A stretch of 64,000 nt of DNA from Streptomyces bambusae (GTDB lineage Bacteria > Actinomycetota > Actinomycetes > Streptomycetales > Streptomycetaceae): the NCBI RefSeq assembly GCF_020532645.1, contig NZ_JAJAUZ010000007.1, positions 124,001 through 188,000 of the forward strand. Direction: 5' to 3'. Both the position numbers and the translations under genes were made by a program. This document shows, in pieces, positions 46,177 through 53,675 of the stretch. Below the pieces are notes generated by a model. It saw only the letters and a program-made list of their open reading frames with translations. It searched no databases and had not been told where the DNA came from. Positions within the stretch are counted from its first letter, which is position 1; each line of letters begins with the position of its first letter.

Positions 46177-47262
46177 TCAAGCGCCGATGAACCGCGTGGC
46201 TCCCACGAACGGCCTTCCCGTCATGGGTTCTTCCTTCACTTTCTCACCGGTCTTGGGCGCGTCGATCATCATCGGCTCCCCCTTGTCGTTCCTCCCGGCG
46301 TAGATGCCCACGTGGGTCACGTTCGCCGTGCTGCTGCCGAAGCCCACGACGTCACCGGGCCGGAGATCGGCTTCGGAGTCGATGCGTACGCCGCGTGCCG
46401 AGCCGGCAGGTGCCCTGCCGCCGCCCGCATCGAACTGCGGTTGACTGTCGCGGGGAATGGTGATGCCGAGGGCGGAGTACACCTGGCTCGTGAGGCCGGA
46501 ACAGTCGTAGCCGAACCCCGATGCACCCGACCACAGGTAGTCCTGCCCCAGGAACTTGCGTGCTTCGGCGACCACGGTCCCACCGGTCACGTCCGGTGGT
46601 GGTGCCGTGAGGTCCTGGGGCTTGAAGTAGATCGGGCTGCCGTCGTTGGCGTACGCCTCCAGCAGGGAAGGGTCCGCAGGGGAGGGCTTCACGGAGAACT
46701 CGGTGTTGAACGAGTACTCGGTCCCGCCCCGTGACGCGGAGCCCGAAGCAGCTGCCTGCGGAGTGCCGAAGCCCCACGCCGTCCGGCTGCTGATGCGCTC
46801 GGGAGTCGTCCCGGCCGGTGCCTTCTTCCGGTGCTTCGTCAGCTGCCGGTCGGGCACCCATCCCGGATAGCCTGCCTTGTCCTTGGGGGTCGGCTGCCCG
46901 TGCAGCAGGACCTTGTCCCACAGCATGCCGTCCCGGGTCCTGGTCGTGGCGACGACGGTGACCCGGTTGCCGTAGAGGGCCTGTGTCTCGCCGGGGATGT
47001 CGCGCCGGAGGTTGATGTCGTGGGCCATGTCGGCGAACCAGCCGCGCAGGTCGACGGGGTTCGTGAGCGCTTTGGCGTCCACTGCGCGCACCTTGTCGGG
47101 GCTCTCCCAGAGCTGGGCAACCGACACGTTCACGTAGCAGGTCTTTGCGCCTTTACACGCGTGCGGGGCCGGTTCGGGCGCAGCGGAGGCGGTACTCGCC
47201 AGAGGGACCAGGGCCGTGACGGCCGTGACGGCAGCGACCAGTGCGATCTTCGTCGGAATCAT
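46177..47262 (-). CDS. Secreted NlpC/P60 endopeptidase
   Basis: A 361-residue exported protein with signal peptide ending near STASA. A long N-terminal region with two early Cys and an SH3-like segment (VSVAQLWESPDKVRAV, YPGWVPDRQL) precedes the NlpC/P60 domain (about 220-361). The catalytic Cys is in GYDCSGLTSQVY (near residue 252), and the His in VTHVGIYAGR (near 317). Such enzymes cleave D-gamma-Glu-diaminopimelate bonds in peptidoglycan stem peptides. The ATG at 47262 has GAGGAA about 12 bases upstream, a little far. Divergent from the cupin gene. Confidence 0.9.
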   Translation of the reverse strand: MIPTKIALVAAVTAVTALVPLASTASAAPEPAPHACKGAKTCYVNVSVAQLWESPDKVRAVDAKALTNPVDLRGWFADMAHDINLRRDIPGETQALYGNRVTVVATTRTRDGMLWDKVLLHGQPTPKDKAGYPGWVPDRQLTKHRKKAPAGTTPERISSRTAWGFGTPQAAASGSASRGGTEYSFNTEFSVKPSPADPSLLEAYANDGSPIYFKPQDLTAPPPDVTGGTVVAEARKFLGQDYLWSGASGFGYDCSGLTSQVYSALGITIPRDSQPQFDAGGGRAPAGSARGVRIDSEADLRPGDVVGFGSSTANVTHVGIYAGRNDKGEPMMIDAPKTGEKVKEEPMTGRPFVGATRFIGA

Positions 47263-47507
47263 GCGGCCAGACTGTTCCTCACCGGAAGACCGCGTCACCG
47301 GCCGATCGGCGGAGTGCGCGGTGGATGCGGATGGTCCGGTCAGGTTCTCGTCGATGCGGCCCCGTACGACTCCCGGCGCGGGCGAGCCGGTCCCGAGTGA
47401 GGATCGCCGCGGTCCACCGGTCCCGTCCCCCGGTCGGGGGGCGAGGCGGTCGCGGCCCGCGCGGACACTGGAGGAAACCCGTTCCGCTTCTCGCCCAGGA
47501 GGCCTGG

Positions 47508-47951
47508 ATGCCTGCGACACACACCCGCCCCCTCCCGCGGCACCCCGGGACGTCCTTCGCACCGGCTCCCGACACCGCGGCCGCCGAGTACGGCACCGGT
47601 GCGTTCGTCCCCGTCGCCCGGCAGCTGGCCAGGGGCACCGCCCAGGAGCCCATCGAGCTGCACGTCGAGGGCGTGTCCGAGGTGCTCATGCGCAGGATCG
47701 TCCTTCCGGTCGGCGGCACCACCGGGTGGCACTGGCACCCCGGTGACCTCCTGGCGGTCGTCGAGCAGGGCGAGCTGACCCACACCGACGGCCACGGGCG
47801 GACCCACCGCTACGGTCCGGGGGACGCCTTCCTCGAGCCCCGCGGCAGCCGGCACGTCCACGAGGGCCGCAACACCGGCGGGCACGAGGTCGTCCTCCAC
47901 GTGACGTACCTGAACCCCGGCGCGGGCCCCCTGGCCGTACCGGTGGGTTGA
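47508..47951 (+). CDS. Cupin-domain protein
   Basis: A 147-residue single-domain cupin with AGGAGG in front of the ATG. Motif 1 is visible as GWHWHPGDLLAVVEQGEL and motif 2 as PGDAFLEPRGSRHVHEG, giving His ligands for a metal. No signal peptide. Small cupins act as isomerases, dioxygenases or sensors; nothing here fixes the substrate. Confidence 0.85.
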   Translation: MPATHTRPLPRHPGTSFAPAPDTAAAEYGTGAFVPVARQLARGTAQEPIELHVEGVSEVLMRRIVLPVGGTTGWHWHPGDLLAVVEQGELTHTDGHGRTHRYGPGDAFLEPRGSRHVHEGRNTGGHEVVLHVTYLNPGAGPLAVPVG

Positions 47952-48135
47952 TCGCCCATTCCTCCGGCCGGTCAGCCTCGGGACCGTGCCCTCGCTGCCG
48001 GGCGGCCGCTGCGAGGCAGGCGCTCCCCGCCGCACAGAGGAGGGCACGCCCTCGGATGGGTTACTGTACGTATTTATGGTGATTCGCACAGTAATTTCCA
48101 TCGGGTAGTGTCCCAACTCCCGGAAGAAGTACGGC

Positions 48136-48660
48136 ATGCGTAGAAGCAGGCTCTCCATCCTCGCGCTGGTGCTGACCGCCGGTGCTGTCACCGCCGCCGC
48201 CACCGCACCCGTCGCCGCCGCGGCTCCCCGTGGAGGCGGGGACCGGAAGGTCACGCTGAACTGGACCCAGACCATCGACCGGCACGACCCCATCGACGTG
48301 GCCCCGGCGGGTGAGAGTGTCGGCGACCAGAGCATTGCCGGCGGCACCGTGTACCGGAACGGCTCCGCGGTCGGCACCTTCGACCTGATCTGCACGATCA
48401 CCCGCGTGGATGCACAGTCGACCACGACGCAGTGCCAGAGCGCGTACACGCTGCCCGAGGGCGGCCTGACGTTCTGGGGCCGCCACACGCAGCCGCTCGG
48501 CACCCCGATCCACCTCGGAGAGCAGGCGGGAAGCCGGATCTCGGGCGTGACCAGCGGCACGGCGGACTACAAGACGGCGCGGGGCCAGGGCACCTTCACC
48601 CGCACGGGAGGCGCGTCCCAGAGCGTCTCCGTCGCCCTCACCCTCGACAAGGGCAAGTGA
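48136..48660 (+). CDS. Secreted allene-oxide-cyclase/dirigent-barrel-like protein
   Basis: A 174-residue exported protein with signal peptide ending near AAAAP and GGAAGAAG before the ATG. The mature part (GTFDLICTITRV, CQSAYTLPEGGLTFWG, ISGVTSGTADYKTARGQGTF) matches the lipocalin-like barrel shared by allene oxide cyclases and dirigent proteins, including the two Cys. In bacteria the role is unknown; the barrel could bind a hydrophobic ligand. An A/T-rich upstream segment (48060-48120) likely carries the promoter. Confidence 0.75.
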   Translation: MRRSRLSILALVLTAGAVTAAATAPVAAAAPRGGGDRKVTLNWTQTIDRHDPIDVAPAGESVGDQSIAGGTVYRNGSAVGTFDLICTITRVDAQSTTTQCQSAYTLPEGGLTFWGRHTQPLGTPIHLGEQAGSRISGVTSGTADYKTARGQGTFTRTGGASQSVSVALTLDKGK

Positions 48661-48679
48661 GCACGTACCCCGACTGGCG

Positions 48680-49381
48680 TCAGCCCTGTTCCGGGCGGTC
48701 CGCCGGGCTGTCGGACCCCGCCGTGCCCCTCAGGCCACCCGACACGAAGGCGAACAGGTGGTCGACCTGCGAGGGGGTCGGAGGTGTGCCGGCCATCAGG
48801 TGGTCGTGGAGTGAGGCGACGGTGAGCAGGTAGACGGTACGTGCGTCGCGCTCGGGGTCGGCCCGGCCGCCGGGGCCGGGCAGGGACCCGTCGGCGGTCG
48901 CCGCACGCAGCGCGTCCATCAGGGGTTCGATCATGGCGCGCTCGGAGGCGCGGTGTGCCTCGGGGAAGCGCGTGGCCAGCCTGTCCACATGCGCCACGAA
49001 GGGCCGGGTGCGTGCCGCGAGACGTGGGTCGGCGGCCTGGGCGAGGACTCCGTCGACCCACGCACGCACCGCGGCCAAGGGGCCGTCCGCCCGTGACATC
49101 CGTTCCCGCAGGAGCTCGGCCATGCGGCGGCGGCCGTGGTCGAGGATCGCGATGAACAAGTCGTCCTTCGACCCGAAGTGCCGGTAGAACGCCTGGTTGG
49201 ACATCCCGGCCTCGTGCAGGAGTTCCCGCATCGTCAAGTCGAGCGATCCCGTCCGCTCGATCACCGCGTAGGCGGCCCCGAGCAGGTGGCGGACCTCCTG
49301 GGCCGAGGCCGCGTGGTGCTTCGCCAGCGGCCTCTCGACGGCCCGCGCCATCAGGTCCGCGGCGAACTCGCCCTCCGCCAT
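48680..49381 (-). CDS. TetR-family transcriptional regulator
   Basis: A 233-residue repressor. The N-terminal helix-turn-helix is LTMRELLHEAGMSNQAFYRHFGSKDDL (split here only by the loop), the core of the TetR signature, near residues 48-75. The remaining helices form a ligand-binding and dimerisation domain. It is divergent from the oxoacid oxidoreductase operon, and the perfect inverted repeat at 49464-49482 between them is the likely operator. Predicted to repress that operon until an acyl-CoA or related ligand binds. Confidence 0.9.
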   Translation of the reverse strand: MAEGEFAADLMARAVERPLAKHHAASAQEVRHLLGAAYAVIERTGSLDLTMRELLHEAGMSNQAFYRHFGSKDDLFIAILDHGRRRMAELLRERMSRADGPLAAVRAWVDGVLAQAADPRLAARTRPFVAHVDRLATRFPEAHRASERAMIEPLMDALRAATADGSLPGPGGRADPERDARTVYLLTVASLHDHLMAGTPPTPSQVDHLFAFVSGGLRGTAGSDSPADRPEQG

Positions 49382-49463
49382 GATCCCCCCTCGCTCGTTG
49401 CCACCGCAGATGCTGCCACAACCCTGGCGCCCGAGAACAGTCGTCCCTATGGTGAGAACGGCG

Positions 49464-49482
49464 TTCTGACAGCTCGTCAGAA
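49464..49482. promoter_or_regulatory. Perfect inverted repeat, likely TetR operator
   Basis: TTCTGAC-N5-GTCAGAA has two exact 7-base arms. It lies 28 bp before the GTG start of the oxidoreductase operon and 83 bp from the divergent TetR start, placing it where a repressor would block the operon promoter. CTGAC/GTCAG arms are typical of operators bound by TetR regulators of acyl-CoA metabolism. Confidence 0.75.
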
Positions 49483-49509
49483 AGGTTCGAGGGGAAGGCA
49501 GGTGGCGGT

Positions 49510-50118
49510 GTGGAACGCGAACTGCTGATGACCGGGATCGGAGGGCAGGGGGTCCAGCTCGCCGCGCGGCTGCTCGCCCACGCCCTGACCGCCGCGGGAC
49601 GTGGCGTACAACTCTTCGGGAGCTTCGGCGGGATGATGCGCGGCGGCAACACGGAAGCGACGCTGATCGCCGCCGACACCGCGGTGGAGAGCCCGCCGAC
49701 CGTCCCCCTGGCCTGGTCGGCGATCGTCATGCACGACGCCTACGCCGACCACGTCGTCCCCCGGCTGAGGCCGGGCGGCTGGCTGCTCGTGGACAGCACC
49801 GTCTGCCGCACCCCCTGGCGGGACGGCGTGGCACCGGGCGGGGTCCGGCGGCCCGACGCGGCGTTCGACGTGCTCGAGGTACCCGCCACCGCCCTGGCCC
49901 GTGACCTGGGCTCCCCGGCCGCAGCGACGATGGTCGCGATCGGGGCCTACGCCCGGGCCACCGACATCGTCGGGGCGGACGCGCTGGCGCAGGCCCTTCC
50001 CGAGGTGCTGCCCCCGCACCGCCTGGAGCAGGCCACCGCCAACATGCGCGCGCTGGCCGCCGGGTACGGTGCGGTGCCCGCGTCCTCGCGACCAGCCTGG
50101 GCGGAGGCACCGGCATGA
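49510..50118 (+). CDS. 2-oxoacid:acceptor oxidoreductase, gamma subunit
   Basis: A 202-residue subunit of a thiamine-dependent 2-oxoacid:ferredoxin oxidoreductase. TGIGGQGVQLAARLLAHAL is the family signature, followed by FGSFGGMMRGGN. This domain binds part of CoA and bridges the catalytic subunits. The start is a GTG with an AGGGGAAGG-like site about ten bases upstream. It is the first gene of a coupled set, overlapping the ferredoxin gene by ATGA. In other organisms this subunit type is found in 2-oxoglutarate, branched-chain and indolepyruvate enzymes. Confidence 0.9.
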   Translation: MERELLMTGIGGQGVQLAARLLAHALTAAGRGVQLFGSFGGMMRGGNTEATLIAADTAVESPPTVPLAWSAIVMHDAYADHVVPRLRPGGWLLVDSTVCRTPWRDGVAPGGVRRPDAAFDVLEVPATALARDLGSPAAATMVAIGAYARATDIVGADALAQALPEVLPPHRLEQATANMRALAAGYGAVPASSRPAWAEAPA

Positions 50119-50348
50119 GCGCCGGGACGCTGGTCATCGACACGGAGGCGTGCAAGGGCTGCGAGCTCTGTGTCGATGCCTGCCCTCCGGCCGTCCTCGT
50201 CATGACCACCGACCGGGTCAACGCACGGGGGTACCGCCACCCCGAGCTGCTGCCCGGATGCATCGCCTGCAAGGCCTGTACCGCGATCTGCCCCGACTTC
50301 GTGTTCCAGGTCTACCGCTACCACCCGAGCGAGGAGGACACGCGGTGA
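50115..50348 (+). CDS. 2-oxoacid:acceptor oxidoreductase, ferredoxin-type delta subunit
   Basis: A 77-residue 2x[4Fe-4S] ferredoxin-like subunit. Two complete CxxCxxCxxxC motifs are present: Cys13, 16, 19, 23 and Cys49, 52, 55, 59. It passes electrons from the thiamine centre to an external ferredoxin. Both ends overlap neighbours by four bases, so the four subunits are made together. Confidence 0.93.
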   Translation: MSAGTLVIDTEACKGCELCVDACPPAVLVMTTDRVNARGYRHPELLPGCIACKACTAICPDFVFQVYRYHPSEEDTR

Positions 50349-51439
50349 GTGCCCCCCGGTTCATGGCCGGTTCGGACGCACTGGCCGCCGCGATGGTGGC
50401 GGCGGGGTGCCGTTTCTTCGCGGGCTACCCGATGACTCCTTTCACGGGGGTCCTCGAAGCGATGGCGCAGCGCCTCCCCGGGGCGGGCGGCGTCTGCATG
50501 AACGCCGAGAGCGAACTCGAAGCGATCGGGATGTGCTGGGGGGCTGCCGCGATCGGCGCGCGGGCCGCCACCGGCTCCACCGGCCAGGGCCTGGCGCTGA
50601 TGCAGGAATCGCTGGCCGAGATGACGTCGGCCCGGCTGCCGCTGGTCGTGCTCAACATGGCCCGGGGGCAGGGCGACTACTTCCAGACGACGCGCGGGGG
50701 AGGACACGGCGACTACCGTCTCCCCGTCCTCGCCCCCGTCGACGTGTCCGAGGCCGTCACCCACGTGTCCTTGGCCTTCGGCTGGGCGGAGGCCTGGCGC
50801 ACCCCCGTCATGCTCTTCGGGGACTACTACCTGGCCCACACCCACCGATCGGTGAGCATTCCCGCACCCGAAGAACCGGTCACGCCCGCCTGGGCGGTGG
50901 ACGGCCGCAGCGGCGGCACCGGCAGGGCCAGACTGATCTCTCCGCTCGGCACGGTCAAGCAGCGCGACGGCCAGGGGGCGCAGGCCGGCTACGACCTGGC
51001 GGTCCACTACCGAGCCTGTGCGGACCGGACCCGGGCCATGCTCGACGGCATCGCACCGCGCATCGAGGCGGAGACGGGCGGGGACACGGCCGTGCTCGTC
51101 GTGGCGTACGGCTCACCGGCGGCGTACGTACGGGCGGCCGTCCGGGAACTGCGCGCCGAGGGCCTTCCGGTCGGCTACGCCCGGCCCGTCACCCTCGTCC
51201 CGTTCCCCTACGGCGCCCTCGCCCGCCTCGCCCGCGGCTGCCGGGCCGTGGCCGTGTACGAGAACAACAGCGGGCAGGCCGTGGACGACGTCCGGCTCGC
51301 CGTCGACGGGCAGGTGCCGGTCGAGTTCATCGGAGGACTCTCCATGGACCCCTCAGGCTTCGGAATCGCCCCCGACCTGGACGTGACCCACCTCAAGGAA
51401 CGCATCATGCAGCTGGTCGGGCGGGTGGCGGCACGATGA
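50345..51439 (+). CDS. 2-oxoacid:acceptor oxidoreductase, alpha subunit (VorB-like)
   Basis: A 364-residue subunit starting at a GTG overlapping the ferredoxin stop as GTGA. FFAGYPMTPFTGVLEAMA and ESELEAIGMCWGAAAIGARAATGSTGQGLALMQE are the pyrimidine-binding domain motifs of pyruvate:ferredoxin-type enzymes. The C-terminal domain (VLVVAYGS, GYARPVTLVPFPY) is the transketolase-C-like part. Closest in type to VorB (branched-chain 2-oxoacid) or KorA; the substrate cannot be told from sequence alone. The coupled reaction converts a 2-oxoacid, CoA and oxidised ferredoxin to acyl-CoA and CO2. Confidence 0.9.
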   Translation: MSAPRFMAGSDALAAAMVAAGCRFFAGYPMTPFTGVLEAMAQRLPGAGGVCMNAESELEAIGMCWGAAAIGARAATGSTGQGLALMQESLAEMTSARLPLVVLNMARGQGDYFQTTRGGGHGDYRLPVLAPVDVSEAVTHVSLAFGWAEAWRTPVMLFGDYYLAHTHRSVSIPAPEEPVTPAWAVDGRSGGTGRARLISPLGTVKQRDGQGAQAGYDLAVHYRACADRTRAMLDGIAPRIEAETGGDTAVLVVAYGSPAAYVRAAVRELRAEGLPVGYARPVTLVPFPYGALARLARGCRAVAVYENNSGQAVDDVRLAVDGQVPVEFIGGLSMDPSGFGIAPDLDVTHLKERIMQLVGRVAAR

Positions 51440-52242
51440 ACGAGCCCCGGTTCCTCCCGGTCGTCCCCACGGACCACCCGCCGGCCTGTGCCGCCTCCCT
51501 GGTCCACGACTTCACACCCGAGCTGATCAGCGTGGGCGCGCACCAGCTCTGCCCGGGCTGCGGCGAACCGATGGCGATACGCGCCGTGGCCGAGGCCGTG
51601 GCCGAACTGGGCCTGACCCGCTCCTGCATCGCCGTGTTCGGCATCGGCTGCTCCACTGCCTTCTCCAACAACCTGGACATCGAGGTCGTCCAGGCACTGC
51701 ACGGCCGCGCCCCGTCCGTGGCGACGGGCATCACCCGCATGCGTCCCGACGTGACGGCGCTGACCGTCCAGGGCGACGGAGACATGGTCAACGAGGGCCT
51801 GCAGGAGGTGCTGCACGCCGCCGCCCGCGGTGAACGCATCACGTGCTTCATGCTCAACAACGGCGTCTTCGGCGAGACCGGCGGCCAGATGACGGCGACG
51901 ACCGTGCTCGGCCAGCGGACCAAGAACAGCCCGGAGGGCCGGGACGCCCGGCACCACGGCCACCCGATACGGCTCGCCGACCTCGTGGCAACACTGGACG
52001 GTGCGGTGTACGTCGCGCGGGGCGCGGTCGACACGGCCGTCAACGTACAGCGCACCAAACGCATGGTCCTGAAAGCCCTGCAGGCGCAGAAGCGCGGCTT
52101 CGCACTCGTCGAGGTCCTGACGATGTGTCCGACCGGGTGGGCGGTGGACACCACCCGGTCCGCCCGGTACATGGCGGACCACCACGCGCGGATCCACTCC
52201 ATGGGCGTCCTCAAGGACACCGGGGGAGGCAGGAGCCGGTGA
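51436..52242 (+). CDS. 2-oxoacid:acceptor oxidoreductase, beta (TPP) subunit (VorA-like)
   Basis: A 268-residue thiamine-diphosphate-binding subunit. CPGCGEP, GIGCST and LTMCPTG carry four Cys that normally hold the proximal [4Fe-4S] cluster. VQGDGDMVNEG is the TPP/Mg motif, and LNNGVFGETGGQMTAT the conserved following block. The ATG overlaps the alpha stop by ATGA. With the three preceding genes it completes a four-subunit enzyme, uncommon in a strictly aerobic-type genome because these enzymes are usually oxygen sensitive. Confidence 0.92.
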   Translation: MNEPRFLPVVPTDHPPACAASLVHDFTPELISVGAHQLCPGCGEPMAIRAVAEAVAELGLTRSCIAVFGIGCSTAFSNNLDIEVVQALHGRAPSVATGITRMRPDVTALTVQGDGDMVNEGLQEVLHAAARGERITCFMLNNGVFGETGGQMTATTVLGQRTKNSPEGRDARHHGHPIRLADLVATLDGAVYVARGAVDTAVNVQRTKRMVLKALQAQKRGFALVEVLTMCPTGWAVDTTRSARYMADHHARIHSMGVLKDTGGGRSR

Positions 52243-53237
52243 CACGAGACGAACCCGTCGTCGTCTGCCTCTCCTATCCCCCCGCGTGGGACCCGCGGTG
52301 CCCGGAGGACGTCGCACGGGACAAACGGGCCCTGACCGCGGTCCACGGGAGCGTCCGGCTGGTGCACTGCCGCCTCGACCGTGCCGGACGGGGCCCGGCC
52401 GCCCGACTGGCCCGCCGCGCCGACGTCGCCGTCGCCCTGAGCCTGCCGGCGGACGTCACGAGGATCGCGCCGCGCCTGAGATGGGTGCAGTCGATGGGCG
52501 CCGGTGCGAACGGAGTGCTCACGCCGGACCTGGTCCGCGCCGGCATCCGGGTGACCACCGCCTCCGGCGTGAACGCCGGCGCCGTGGCCGAGTTCGCCAT
52601 CGCCCGGGTGCTCGCCCACGCCAAACGGTTCGACGAACTGGCCGCGCTGCAGGCGGAGCGACGCTGGAGCCCCTGCCACGGCACCCAACTGGCGGGCAGG
52701 ACGCTGGGCGTGCTCGGACTCGGCGCGATCGGCACCGAAGTCGCACGGCTGGCGCAGGCGTTCGGCATGAGGGTGCTCGCGGTCCGCAGACACACGGACC
52801 TCGCCGCGCCCCACGTGGAGCGCGTGTTCGGCCCCCATGACCTGCACGCCGTGCTCGCGCAGTGCGACGCGGTGGTGGCCGCGCTGCCCGACACCGCGGA
52901 GACCACCGACCTGATGGGGGAGGAGGCGTTCGCGGCCATGCGCCCGGGCGCCTTCTTCTGCAACGTGGGACGCGGTTCGTGCGTCGTCGAAGAAGCGCTG
53001 GTGGCGGCGCTCCGGTCGGGCCACCTGGGAGCTGCCGCGATCGACGTCGCGCGCCACGAGCCGCCGGACCCCGCCGACCCGCTGTGGAGTGCACCGCACC
53101 TGGCGGTCTCACCCCACGCGGCGACCGCCGCCGATGCCCACTTCACCGGCCTGTACCGGCTCCTCCAGGACAATCTGGCGCGCTTTCTGAGCGGCCGCCC
53201 GCTCGTCAACGAAGTGGACCCCGCGCTCGGCTACTGA
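52239..53237 (+). CDS. D-2-hydroxyacid dehydrogenase
   Basis: A 332-residue NAD(P)-dependent dehydrogenase. The Rossmann motif is GVLGLGAIGTEVARLAQAFG. The catalytic set appears as the Arg in a WVQSMGAGAN-following region (substrate loop), the GRGSCVVEEAL block, and His in VSPHAATAAD. The GTG start overlaps the beta-subunit stop as GTGA with GGAGGCAGGAG upstream. It interconverts a D-2-hydroxyacid and the 2-oxoacid, so within this operon it could feed substrate to, or drain it from, the oxidoreductase. Confidence 0.88.
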   Translation: MTRDEPVVVCLSYPPAWDPRCPEDVARDKRALTAVHGSVRLVHCRLDRAGRGPAARLARRADVAVALSLPADVTRIAPRLRWVQSMGAGANGVLTPDLVRAGIRVTTASGVNAGAVAEFAIARVLAHAKRFDELAALQAERRWSPCHGTQLAGRTLGVLGLGAIGTEVARLAQAFGMRVLAVRRHTDLAAPHVERVFGPHDLHAVLAQCDAVVAALPDTAETTDLMGEEAFAAMRPGAFFCNVGRGSCVVEEALVAALRSGHLGAAAIDVARHEPPDPADPLWSAPHLAVSPHAATAADAHFTGLYRLLQDNLARFLSGRPLVNEVDPALGY

Positions 53238-53283
53238 AACCGCGCCCCGGACGGGGCGCCGGACCGGACAGAGGAGAAGGCAA

Positions 53284-53604
53284 ATGACCCCCGAGCGGAA
53301 ACTGGGCACGATCGGCAGCGGCGTCCTCTTCGAGAACGACCGGGTGCGCGTCTGGGAGCTGCGGCTGGCTCCCGGGGAGGAGAGCGACGTACACAGGCAC
53401 GAGCTCGAACACGTACTGGTGCAGATCTCAGGGGACCGGATCGCCGTGCGGCCGGAAGCCGACAGCGAGGGGCCGTACCGGGACTACCTGGAGGCGGACG
53501 TGGTGCCCGGCGCCGTGGTGTTCGTCGGCCGCGGCGGCGTGGAGACGGCGGTCAATCCCGGAACGCATCCGTACGTCGAGATCATCGTCGAGCTGAAGGA
53601 CTGA
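53284..53604 (+). CDS. Small cupin protein of the oxoacid operon
   Basis: A 106-residue single cupin with a GAGGAGAA ribosome site. Motif 1 has HRHELEHVLVQISGD; the second motif is less typical (VPGAVVFVGRGGVETAVNPG) and lacks a clear His ligand, so metal binding is uncertain. Cotranscribed with the oxidoreductase genes. It may be a binding or isomerising accessory; function unknown. Confidence 0.8.
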   Translation: MTPERKLGTIGSGVLFENDRVRVWELRLAPGEESDVHRHELEHVLVQISGDRIAVRPEADSEGPYRDYLEADVVPGAVVFVGRGGVETAVNPGTHPYVEIIVELKD

Positions 53605-53675
53605 ACCCCGCCCCGCTGTCCGGGCGGGCGCCGTCACCTCGCCGACCCCCGGGCCGGCGCTGCGGGAGGAGCGCA

